Assembly (NCBI RefSeq): GCF_001422375.1
Contig: NZ_LMMU01000013.1
Location: forward strand, 1 to 64,000
Reading direction: 5' to 3'
Source: Methylobacterium sp. Leaf99
Lineage (GTDB): Bacteria; Pseudomonadota; Alphaproteobacteria; Rhizobiales; Beijerinckiaceae
Length of the DNA: 64,000 bases
A program made the translations under genes and the position numbers. Positions 54,906 through 62,872 of the stretch are shown in pieces; position 1 is the first letter of the stretch, and each line of letters opens with the position of its first letter. The notes under the pieces were generated by a model. It made no database searches, was not told the origin of the DNA, and saw nothing but the letters and a program-made list of their open reading frames with translations.

Positions 54906-56399
54906 ATGCCGCATCGTTCCCCGTCGCCCGCCGCCGGATCGGCGCTCCCCGAGCCGGCGCTCTCGCGCCGGACCCTGCTCGGTAGCGTCGCGGCCCTGGC
55001 CCTCGGATCGACGGCGGCGGCCGCCCAGGCGCCGGCAAGATCGGGCTCCCCGATGAAGCCCGCGCCCGAGGTGAAATCCGAATCGAAGCCCGAGGCCCCG
55101 GCGCGGCCCCTCAGCGCTGGGCCCGGCACGACCCGCCTGAAGCCCGAGCCGGCGGTCGTGACCCCGGTCTGGTCCTTCGACGGTACGACCGTTCCGCCGG
55201 TGGTGCGGGTCAGGCTCGGCGAAACCGTGCGCCTTCGGGTCGAGAACAAGACCGACAAGCCGCTCTCCCTGCACTGGCACGGCGTGCGCAACCAGAACCC
55301 CATGGACGGTGTGGGCAGCCTCACCCAGGCGCCGATCCCGCCGGGGGGCGACTTCACCTACGCGTTCGCGCCCCCCGACGCCGGCAGCTTCCTGATCCGG
55401 CCCCTCGTGATCGGCGGATCGAGCGAGCCGTCGGGCCGGGGGCTTTCCGGCATGCTCGTGGTCGAGGAGACGGCGCCGCCCGCCGTGGACCACGACCTCA
55501 CGGTGCTGATGCAGGATTGGCGGCTCTCCGACGACGGCACCCTGCTGCCCTTCGGTCAGACGGCCTTCGCGGCGAGTTCGGGGCGCCTCGGCAACCTCGT
55601 CACCGTCAACGGCAAGCCCGCGCCCGATGCGGTCCCCGTCCGGCCGGGCAGCCGGGTGCGCCTGCGCCTCGCCAACGCCTGCAACGCCCGCGGTACCCGC
55701 ATCCGCTTCGACAACCTCAAGGTCTACGTCGCGGCGGTGGACGGCCAGCCCACGGACACGTTCGAGCCCCTGCGCGCCACCCTGCCGTTCCCGCCCGGCA
55801 CCCGCTACGACCTGATGCTCGACATGCCGGCGGAGGTCGGCGCCGCGGGCAGCATCACGGCGCTCGTCGGCAACGGCCTGGCGCTCGCCACCCTCACCAC
55901 CGGGGGCGAGCCGGTGACGGGAAAGCGCGGTGCCATCGGTCCCATCGGCGAGAACAAGCTCCTGCCGGCGGAGGTGAAGCTGCAGAACGCGCTACGCCGG
56001 GACGTGGTGCTGACGGGCGGGGCGCGCATCGACAAGGACAAGCCGGCGGCCGAGCCGGTCTATACGGGCGACGCGGCGAAGGTCTGGGCCGTCAACGGCG
56101 CCGCCGGCACCGCCGGGGTGGCACCCCTGTTCACGGTCAAGCGCGGACAGGTGGTGGTGCTGGCCCTGCGCAACGACACCGCCTTCCCCCAGGCGCTCCA
56201 CCTGCACGGCCATTCCTTCCGCCTGCTCCACCCCCTCGACGACGGCTGGGAGCCCTACTGGCTCGACACCTTCCAGCTCCTCGAAGGCCGCACCGCCCGC
56301 ATCGCCTTCAAGGCCGACAATCCCGGCCGCTGGGTCATCGGCTCGACGGTGCTGGAGCGGTTCGACACCGGATTGTGGGGCTGGTTCGAGGTGACCTGA
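54906..56399 (+). CDS. multicopper-oxidase-fold Tat protein lacking copper ligands
   Basis: A 497-residue protein with a Tat-type signal (LSRRTLLGSVAALALGS, Arg21-Arg22), a Pro-rich linker (45-85) and three cupredoxin-like domains. The first copper motif HWHG (123-126) and the third HLHGH (432-436) remain. The second (usually WYHxH) is LIRPL, and the last (HCHxxxH before the GL) reads GSTVLERF, so the type 1 Cys and most trinuclear ligands are gone. It cannot be a normal laccase; E. coli FtsP (SufI) is a comparable copper-free member. Probably periplasmic; role unknown. Confidence 0.85.
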   Translation: MPHRSPSPAAGSALPEPALSRRTLLGSVAALALGSTAAAAQAPARSGSPMKPAPEVKSESKPEAPARPLSAGPGTTRLKPEPAVVTPVWSFDGTTVPPVVRVRLGETVRLRVENKTDKPLSLHWHGVRNQNPMDGVGSLTQAPIPPGGDFTYAFAPPDAGSFLIRPLVIGGSSEPSGRGLSGMLVVEETAPPAVDHDLTVLMQDWRLSDDGTLLPFGQTAFAASSGRLGNLVTVNGKPAPDAVPVRPGSRVRLRLANACNARGTRIRFDNLKVYVAAVDGQPTDTFEPLRATLPFPPGTRYDLMLDMPAEVGAAGSITALVGNGLALATLTTGGEPVTGKRGAIGPIGENKLLPAEVKLQNALRRDVVLTGGARIDKDKPAAEPVYTGDAAKVWAVNGAAGTAGVAPLFTVKRGQVVVLALRNDTAFPQALHLHGHSFRLLHPLDDGWEPYWLDTFQLLEGRTARIAFKADNPGRWVIGSTVLERFDTGLWGWFEVT

Positions 56400-56406
56400 C
56401 GCCCGG

Positions 56407-57909
56407 TCAGGTGTCCAGAACGCCGCGCAGCACCGCCAAGATCAACTCCGGAAGGTCCTCGGCGATGAGGCCGGGGCCGTGGCGGCGTCCGGCATCGCCG
56501 TGCATCCAGACGGCGGCGGCGGCGGCCTCGAACGGGTCCATCCCCTGCGCGAGCAGGCCGGCGACGAGGCCGGACAGTACGTCGCCCGAGCCGGCTGTGC
56601 CGAGATAGGGCGTGCCGTGGTCGTTGATGGCGGCGCGGCCATCCGGCGCGGCGATGACGGTGTCAGCGCCCTTGAGCACCACCACGGCGCCGGTGAGCGC
56701 CGCGGCCCGGCGGGCGCGTTCCAGCTTCGACAGGTCGTCGGCCACCGCGTCCGTTCCCTCGAACAGCCGGGCGAACTCGCCGTCATGCGGGGTCAACACG
56801 GCCTGCGAGTCGCCCTCGGTGAGGTGGGCGGCGAGCAGGCGCGCCTGCCCCTTGAAACTCGTGAGGGCATCGGCATCCAGCACGAGGCGACGCGAGGCCG
56901 CCGCCGCCACGGCGACGAGGTCGCGGGTGGCCTCGCCCATGCCGAGGCCGGGGCCGGCCAGGACCACGTTCAGGCGCTCGTCCACCAGGAGGTCGTCGAG
57001 GTCGTCGGCGCTGTCGCAGGCGCGCAGCATGATCGCCGTGAGATGGGCGGCGTTCTCCGCCATGGCGGCCGCGGGCGCGGCCACGGTGACGAGGCCGGCC
57101 CCGATCCGGAGCGCCCCGCGCGCGGCGAGCCGTGCCGCGCCGGTGCGATGGACCGGTCCGGACAGGACCAGGACGTGACCGCGCGCGTACTTGTGGCTCG
57201 TCGCCTCCAGGCGCGGAACGGCACGTCCCCACAGGGCCGGGCCGTTGCGCCACAGGGGGGCGTCCGTTCCGAACCCGGCGTCCAGATCCGCATCGCCGGT
57301 GCCGATCTCGGCGACATGGAGCGTGCCGCAATGGGCGCGTCCCGGCTGAAGCAGGTGCCCGACTTTGAGGGCGACGAAGGTGACGGTCTCGACGGCCCGC
57401 ACGGCGACGCCACGGACGGCGCCGGTGTCGCCATCGATGCCGCTCGGCACGTCGACGGCGATGACGGGCACGGCCGCCCGCGCGAGACGCTCCACGCAGG
57501 CGGCCGCGTCCCCGTCGAGGTCGCGCGACAGGCCGGCGCCGAACAGGGCATCGACGACGAGGCCGTAGGCGGAGAAATTCACGATGTCGGACACCCGCAG
57601 GACGGGACCGGTCCATCCGGCCGCCGCCCCGGCGGCATCGCCCTTCAGGTCGGCGACCGGCACGAGGGCGGCGAGATCGACGGAAATACCGTCCTCCACG
57701 AGAGATCGGGCCGCCACGAACCCGTCGCCGCCGTTGTTGCCGGGCCCGCACAGGACGAGGACGCGCCCGCCCTCCGGCAGCCGGGCCCGCACCCGGTCGG
57801 CGACGGCGGCCCCGGCCCGCGCCATCAGCTGCGCCCCCGCGGTGCCCCCCCGGATCGCGGCGGCATCGACCCGGCGCATGGCCTCGACCGTGAGCAGGCG
57901 CGTCGTCAT
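56407..57909 (-). CDS. nnr: bifunctional NAD(P)HX epimerase / dehydratase
   Basis: A 500-residue fusion that repairs hydrated NAD(P)H. Residues 1-215 are the YjeF_N epimerase (LVLCGPGNNGGDGFVAARSL, AVDVPSGIDGDTG); residues 225-500 are the ribokinase-like dehydratase (SHKYARGHVLVLSG, VLTPHDGEFARLF, GTAGSGDVLSGLVAGLLAQG). The ATG at 57909 is preferred; a GTG five codons earlier is possible. It diverges from glnB, an order conserved in alphaproteobacteria. Confidence 0.94.
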   Translation of the reverse strand: MTTRLLTVEAMRRVDAAAIRGGTAGAQLMARAGAAVADRVRARLPEGGRVLVLCGPGNNGGDGFVAARSLVEDGISVDLAALVPVADLKGDAAGAAAGWTGPVLRVSDIVNFSAYGLVVDALFGAGLSRDLDGDAAACVERLARAAVPVIAVDVPSGIDGDTGAVRGVAVRAVETVTFVALKVGHLLQPGRAHCGTLHVAEIGTGDADLDAGFGTDAPLWRNGPALWGRAVPRLEATSHKYARGHVLVLSGPVHRTGAARLAARGALRIGAGLVTVAAPAAAMAENAAHLTAIMLRACDSADDLDDLLVDERLNVVLAGPGLGMGEATRDLVAVAAAASRRLVLDADALTSFKGQARLLAAHLTEGDSQAVLTPHDGEFARLFEGTDAVADDLSKLERARRAAALTGAVVVLKGADTVIAAPDGRAAINDHGTPYLGTAGSGDVLSGLVAGLLAQGMDPFEAAAAAVWMHGDAGRRHGPGLIAEDLPELILAVLRGVLDT

Positions 57910-58016
57910 CTCGTAGTCCCTCACGATCCCGGGTTTCCCTGCATGCCTGCGCGCCGCTCACACCCTGCCTCACGCTGGTCCACCGACGGGCGCGAGATCG
58001 AACGATTTGCAGGGCA

Positions 58017-58033
58017 TGCACATTCGTTGTGCA
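58017..58033. promoter_or_regulatory. NtrC-type binding site upstream of glnB
   Basis: TGCACATTCGTTGTGCA is a perfect TGCAC-N7-GTGCA palindrome, the exact form of enterobacterial and rhizobial NtrC sites. It lies about 100 nt before the glnB start. Confidence 0.75.
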
Positions 58034-58062
58034 GATTTTGGCCGACCATCGTCAAAACGGCG

Positions 58063-58077
58063 TGGCGAAGGCCCGGC
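58063..58077 (+). promoter_or_regulatory. weak sigma-54 promoter candidate for glnB
   Basis: A GG and a GC with exactly 10 nt between them (TGGCGAAGGCCCGGC), the spacing of -24/-12 elements, but the flanking bases fit poorly. It is placed about 30 nt after the NtrC-type palindrome. Confidence 0.3.
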
Positions 58078-58129
58078 GGCGATGATACCAAAGTGGTTCA
58101 GAGCAGCATCGAGGTCAGGCCCGCCCGGC

Positions 58130-58468
58130 ATGAAGAAGATCGAAGCGATCATCAAGCCTTTCAAACTGGACGAGGTGAAGGAAGCCCTCCAGGAGGTCGG
58201 CCTGCAGGGGATCACCGTGATCGAGGCCAAGGGCTTCGGCCGCCAGAAGGGCCACACGGAGCTCTATCGCGGCGCCGAGTACGTGGTCGACTTCCTGCCC
58301 AAGGTGAAGCTCGAGATCGTGCTGTCGGACGCCCTGGTGGAGGGCGCCGTCGAGGCGATCCGCAAATCGGCCCAGACCGGGCGTATCGGCGACGGCAAGA
58401 TCTTCGTCTCGTCCATCGAGGAAGCGATCCGCATCCGCACCGGCGAGACCGGCACCGACGCGATCTGA
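58130..58468 (+). CDS. glnB: nitrogen regulatory protein PII
   Basis: A 112-residue signal protein that reports 2-oxoglutarate, ATP/ADP and, by uridylylation, glutamine. The T-loop with Tyr46 and the uridylylated Tyr51 is in HTELYRGAEYVVDFLPK; the C-terminal IGDGKIFVSSIEEAIRIRTGETG is standard. It precedes glnA by about 260 nt and follows an NtrC-type palindrome, so it should be induced under nitrogen limitation. ArgB, a known PII target, is also in this window. Confidence 0.97.
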   Translation: MKKIEAIIKPFKLDEVKEALQEVGLQGITVIEAKGFGRQKGHTELYRGAEYVVDFLPKVKLEIVLSDALVEGAVEAIRKSAQTGRIGDGKIFVSSIEEAIRIRTGETGTDAI

Positions 58469-58725
58469 TTCTTTTTTCCTGATCTCGTCCCCGGGCATCC
58501 GCCGATACGCGCGGTCCGACACGGACCGGGTCATCGCCGTCGCAGCACCGTGCCGCCGTCCGTCATAACGGAATCGCTGCTCTGTTTTCGGGCAATGGTG
58601 TTTTCTTCGCGCAAACCGGGTCCACCCCGCGCGAAAACCCTATAAACCCGAGCCCAACCGCGGGCCGCTCGGCGGCCGGCGGCAAAACCACGGCTGAATG
58701 CCGCGAACGAAGGAGACCCCCGAGG

Positions 58726-60138
58726 ATGGCCAAGACTGCAGCCGATGTCCTGAGAGAGATCAAGGACAACGACGTCAAGTACGTGGACTTTCGGTTCACC
58801 GATCCGCGCGGCAAGTGGCAGCACGTGACGTTCGACGTCTCCCTCGTGGACGACGAGATTTTCACCGACGGCACCATGTTCGACGGCTCGTCCATCGCCG
58901 GCTGGAAGGCCATCAACGAGTCGGACATGCTGCTGATGCCGGACCCGGCCACGGCCTGCATGGACCCGTTCTTCTCGGCCTCCACCATGTCCATCGTCTG
59001 CGACGTGCTCGAGCCCTCCACCGGCGCGCCCTACAGCCGTGACCCGCGCGGCACGGCGAAGCTCGCCGAGGCGTATCTCAAGTCCACGGGCATCGGCGAC
59101 ACGATCTATGTCGGCCCCGAGGCCGAGTTCTTCGTGTTCGACGACGTGAAGTTCGCCTCCGACCCGTACCAGACCGGCTTCAAGCTCGATTCCACCGAGC
59201 TGCCGATCAACGGCTTCACCGATTACGAGGGCGGCAACCTCGGCCACCGCATCCCGATGAAGGGCGGCTACTTCCCGGTGCCGCCGCAGGATTCGGCCCA
59301 GGATATGCGCGGCGAGATGCTCGCCGCCATGCAGTCCATGGGCGTGAAGGTGGAAAAGCACCACCACGAGGTGGCGTCGGCCCAGCACGAGCTCGGCATG
59401 AAGTTCGACACGCTGACCCTGCTCGCCGACCACATGCAGATCTACAAGTACTGCATCCACAACGTCGCCCAGAGCTACGGCAAGACGGCGACGTTCATGC
59501 CGAAGCCCGTCTACGGCGACAACGGCTCGGGCATGCACGTGCACCAGTCGATCTGGAAGGACGGCAAGCCGCTCTTCGCCGGCGACAAGTACGCCGACCT
59601 CAGCCAGGAATGCCTGTGGTTCATCGGGGGCACGATCAAGCACGCCAAGGCGCTCAACGCCTTCACCAACCCGTCGACCAACTCCTACAAGCGCCTGGTG
59701 CCGGGCTACGAGGCGCCCGTGCTGCTGGCCTACTCGGCCCGCAACCGCTCGGCTTCCTGCCGCATCCCGTGGACGACCAACCCGAAGGCCAAGCGCGTCG
59801 AGGTCCGCTTCCCCGATCCGATGGCCAACCCCTACCTCGCCTTCTCGGCCCTGCTCATGGCGGGCCTCGACGGCATCCTCAACAAGATCGATCCGGGCCC
59901 GGCCATGGACAAGGATCTCTACGACCTGCCGCCGCGCGAGCTGAAGAAGATTCCCACCGTCTGCGGCTCGCTCCGTGAAGCCCTGCAGAACCTCGACCGC
60001 GACCGCGCCTTCCTCAAGATGGGCAACGTCTTCACCGACGATCAGATCGACTCGTTCATCGAGCTCAAGATGACGGAAGTGATGCGCTACGAGATGACCC
60101 CGCACCCCGTCGAGTTCACCATGTACTACTCGCTCTGA
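58726..60138 (+). CDS. glnA: glutamine synthetase type I
   Basis: A 470-residue GSI. Motifs: FTDGTMFDGSSIAGWKAINESDM, the EAEFFVFDDV metal site, KHHHEVASAQHELG, GSGMHVHQSIWK and the adenylylation Tyr in DKDLYDLPPRELKKI. It makes glutamine from glutamate and ammonia and is probably switched off by adenylylation. A good ribosome binding site (GAAGGAG) is upstream. The 257-nt gap after glnB may hold a second promoter. Confidence 0.97.
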   Translation: MAKTAADVLREIKDNDVKYVDFRFTDPRGKWQHVTFDVSLVDDEIFTDGTMFDGSSIAGWKAINESDMLLMPDPATACMDPFFSASTMSIVCDVLEPSTGAPYSRDPRGTAKLAEAYLKSTGIGDTIYVGPEAEFFVFDDVKFASDPYQTGFKLDSTELPINGFTDYEGGNLGHRIPMKGGYFPVPPQDSAQDMRGEMLAAMQSMGVKVEKHHHEVASAQHELGMKFDTLTLLADHMQIYKYCIHNVAQSYGKTATFMPKPVYGDNGSGMHVHQSIWKDGKPLFAGDKYADLSQECLWFIGGTIKHAKALNAFTNPSTNSYKRLVPGYEAPVLLAYSARNRSASCRIPWTTNPKAKRVEVRFPDPMANPYLAFSALLMAGLDGILNKIDPGPAMDKDLYDLPPRELKKIPTVCGSLREALQNLDRDRAFLKMGNVFTDDQIDSFIELKMTEVMRYEMTPHPVEFTMYYSL

Positions 60139-60183
60139 GGCGAGCGGGCCGGGCGCACGCGCCCGACCTTTCGGACGATCGCG

Positions 60184-60222
60184 ACGCCGGGGCCTCGAAG
60201 GGGGCTCCGGCGTTCCGCGTTT
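60184..60222 (+). terminator. glnA terminator candidate
   Basis: Stem ACGCCGGGGCC / GGCTCCGGCGT (11 bp with one G-T pair), 45 nt after glnA, followed by an interrupted T tract (TTCCGCGTTTT). Confidence 0.55.
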
Positions 60223-60569
60223 TCGGTCTCGAGGAAGGCGCGGCCCCGATCCCATCCGGTCGCCGAGAGGGTATTCTGCGGGTCGAGAACCGGCCGGGAT
60301 GGGCGCCGGTCGGGGAAGGGAAGAACCACGCCCGCCGTGTCCCGGCCTCGAAGCGGCGTTGAGGTGTCGGTCACCGGCCCTGTGCATTTGGGCTCCACGC
60401 ACGGGGGCAACTCCCCGACTTCGGTCCGCGTCGCCGAAGCCGTGCAGCAAGGCAGGAACGCACCCTGACCAACAGGCAATAAAGTAGGGTTTTGGTCCGC
60501 TGCCGTGACGCTGCCTCACGCCACCGTGCGATCCACGCACACGATAATGCAAAGAGGGACGATCGCAAG

Positions 60570-60598
60570 TTGTAGAAAGGCTCTTTCTACTTTATAAA
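60570..60598 (+). promoter_or_regulatory. TonB-receptor promoter with an operator palindrome in the spacer
   Basis: -35 TTGTAG (60570-60575), a 17-nt spacer and -10 TATAAA (60593-60598). The palindrome GTAGAAAGGCTCTTTCTAC (60572-60590; 8-bp arms, 3-nt centre) overlaps the -35 and fills the spacer, as a repressor site would. Given the downstream siderophore receptor, an iron-responsive repressor is the natural guess. The sequence differs from the usual Irr box in spacing. Confidence 0.65.
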
Positions 60599-60743
60599 TA
60601 GTCCAATTCAATATTTCTCAGGTATGGACTTCGATCGCGCATCGATTGACAATAGACAGATGCTTTAGGTAGGCGGAGACATACAGCAGACAAGGGGCGT
60701 TCGCTCGGTCACGTCGCGCTGTCGTCCGAGTCGAGCCCTCTCC

Positions 60744-62861
60744 ATGTCGAAGACGTCTTTCCACGCCATTCTTCTGGCGACCGTCAGCCTGTTGTCGGGT
60801 GCCGCGCAGGCCCAACAGGCCAGCGACCCCGTCATTGCGCTGGACGAACTGTCCGTGTCGGGCGACGGCAAGGCGGTGTCGCGGGGCTACCAGCCGGTGC
60901 GCTCCTCCATCGCCATGGGCTCCGAGACGCCGATCCTCAAGATTCCGCAGGCGGTGGCCGTGGTCACCGAGCAGGCGCTGCAGGATCAGGGCGTGCGCAC
61001 CCTCGACGAGGCGCTCTACAACGTTTCGGGCATCACCCAGACCAACACCCTCGGCGGCACCCAGGACGCCTTCATCCGCCGCGGCTTCGGCGACAACCGC
61101 GACGGCTCGATTCTTCGCGATGGCCTGCGGACCGCGCTGCCGCGCTCGTTCATGCCGACCACCCAGCGCGTCGAGGTGCTGAAAGGACCGGCCTCGGCCC
61201 TCTACGGCATCCTCGATCCCGGCGGCCTCATCAACATCGTCACCAAGACGCCGCGTTTCGTCCAGGCGGGCTACATCGAGACGTTCGGCACCAGCTTCAA
61301 CGGCGGCGGCGTCGAGGCGGACCTCACCGGCCCCATCGCGGGCACCAACCTCGCCTATCGCTTCATTGCGCAGCATCGCAACGCCGAGTACTGGCGCAAC
61401 TTCGGCACCCAGAACCAGCAGGTCGTCGCCCCGTCGGTGACGTGGCAGGGCGACGCCACGCGGGTGACGCTGGCCTACGAGTGGTCGCACTACAAGCTTC
61501 CGTTCGACCGCGGCACGATCTTCGACCTGCGTAACGGCAAGCCCGTGAACGTGCCGCGCGACCGCCGCTTCGACGAGCGCTACAACATCACCGCGGGCGA
61601 GAACCACGTCGCCAGCCTCAACGTCGAGCACCGTTTCGATGCCACCTGGAAGGCGAACTTCAACTACGCCTTCAGCCACAACTTCTATCAGGACAACCAG
61701 GCCCGGGTGGTGTCCTACAATCCGGCCACCAACGCCCTGGTGCGCAGGGCCGACGCCACGCAGGACTCGAACTTCTCGGTCCATTCCGGCCGCCTCGACT
61801 TCACCGGCAAGGAAACCTTCCTCGGCGTCGAGCACGACCTCCTCGTCGGCGCGTCCTACGACCACTCCGACGTGCTGCGCACCCGCCTGATCCGCGGCCC
61901 CAACAGCACCAGCTTCAACATCTTCAATCCCATCTACGGCCGGCTGCCGCAGAGCTTCGCCGTCTCGGCCGTGGACAGCGACCAGCGCGAGCGCATCGAG
62001 ACGGCCTCGGTCTATGCGCAGGATTCGATCTCGCTCACGGAGCAGCTCATCGTTGTCGGCGGCCTGCGCTATCAGGATTTCTCGCAGATGGCCGGCAAGG
62101 GCCGCCCGTTCAACACCAACACGGACGTGTCGGGCGGGCGCGTGGTACCCCGCGTCGGGCTCGTCTACCTCCTGACGCCGAGCCTGTCGGCCTACGCGTC
62201 CTACAGCCAGACCTTCCGGCCGAACTCGTCCATCGCGAGCTTCATCGGCGCCCTGCCGCCGGAAGAAGGCGAGGCCTACGAGGTCGGCCTGAAAGCCGAG
62301 CTCTTCGACGGAATCACCGCCACGGCCGCCCTGTACGACATCACCAAGGCGAACGTCCTCTACACCGAGGTCATCAACGCCATCAGCTACAGCCGCACCG
62401 CCGGCAAGGTGAACTCCCGCGGCTTCGAACTCGACGTCGCCGGCCAGATCGCCCCGGACTGGAGCGTCATCGCCACCTACGCCTACACCGACGCGGTGGT
62501 GACGGAGGACCCGACCCTGAAGGGCAACGAATTGCTCAACGTCGCGCCCCACACGGCCTCGGTGTTCCTCACCCACGATTTCGGACCGGTGGGCGACGGC
62601 CGCCTGCGCGCCGGCCTCGGCGGGCGCTACGTCGGCTCGCGGCCGGGCAGCGCCGCCAACACCTTCCGGATGCCGGACTACGCGGTGGCCGACGCGTTCA
62701 TCGCCTACGACACCCAGGTGGCGGACCGGCCGGCGACGGTGCAGCTCAACCTGCGCAACCTCACCAACGAGACCACCTACACCTCGTCCATCGGCACCAA
62801 CCTCGGCGTGGCGTTGGGCGAGCCGTTCCAGGCCATCGTCTCGGCGCGCCTGTTCTGGTAG
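60744..62861 (+). CDS. TonB-dependent siderophore receptor
   Basis: A 705-residue outer-membrane receptor. Signal peptide 1-23 (LLATVSLLSGAAQAQ), TonB-box-like region IALDELSVSG, plug domain (about 60-165: KIPQAVAVVTEQAL, RVEVLKGPASALYGILDPGGLIN) and a 22-strand barrel ending in the typical aromatic SARLFW. The plug with GxLDPGGLINIVTK is like hydroxamate and other ferric-siderophore receptors (FpvA/FhuA/FoxA group). The exact ligand cannot be told. The PepSY gene follows after 11 nt, so the two form an operon. Confidence 0.93.
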   Translation: MSKTSFHAILLATVSLLSGAAQAQQASDPVIALDELSVSGDGKAVSRGYQPVRSSIAMGSETPILKIPQAVAVVTEQALQDQGVRTLDEALYNVSGITQTNTLGGTQDAFIRRGFGDNRDGSILRDGLRTALPRSFMPTTQRVEVLKGPASALYGILDPGGLINIVTKTPRFVQAGYIETFGTSFNGGGVEADLTGPIAGTNLAYRFIAQHRNAEYWRNFGTQNQQVVAPSVTWQGDATRVTLAYEWSHYKLPFDRGTIFDLRNGKPVNVPRDRRFDERYNITAGENHVASLNVEHRFDATWKANFNYAFSHNFYQDNQARVVSYNPATNALVRRADATQDSNFSVHSGRLDFTGKETFLGVEHDLLVGASYDHSDVLRTRLIRGPNSTSFNIFNPIYGRLPQSFAVSAVDSDQRERIETASVYAQDSISLTEQLIVVGGLRYQDFSQMAGKGRPFNTNTDVSGGRVVPRVGLVYLLTPSLSAYASYSQTFRPNSSIASFIGALPPEEGEAYEVGLKAELFDGITATAALYDITKANVLYTEVINAISYSRTAGKVNSRGFELDVAGQIAPDWSVIATYAYTDAVVTEDPTLKGNELLNVAPHTASVFLTHDFGPVGDGRLRAGLGGRYVGSRPGSAANTFRMPDYAVADAFIAYDTQVADRPATVQLNLRNLTNETTYTSSIGTNLGVALGEPFQAIVSARLFW

Positions 62862-62872
62862 GGCGCAAAGCC

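Larger units (their letters stand above)
60139..60743. other. intergenic region between glnA and the TonB receptor
   Basis: About 600 nt without a gene. The left half is ordinary GC-rich sequence with the glnA terminator. The right part (60545-60680) is strikingly AT-rich for this genome and holds the receptor promoter. A second TTGACA is at 60646-60651 without a good -10. An AAAGGA-type start site is lacking; the receptor ATG is preceded by weak GAGCCCTC. Confidence 0.6.

Noticed and set aside
60646..60675. Main promoter of the TonB receptor at the perfect TTGACA
   Set aside because: No acceptable -10 lies at 16-18 nt (GTAGGC, TAGGTA); the upstream TTGTAG/TATAAA pair fits far better.
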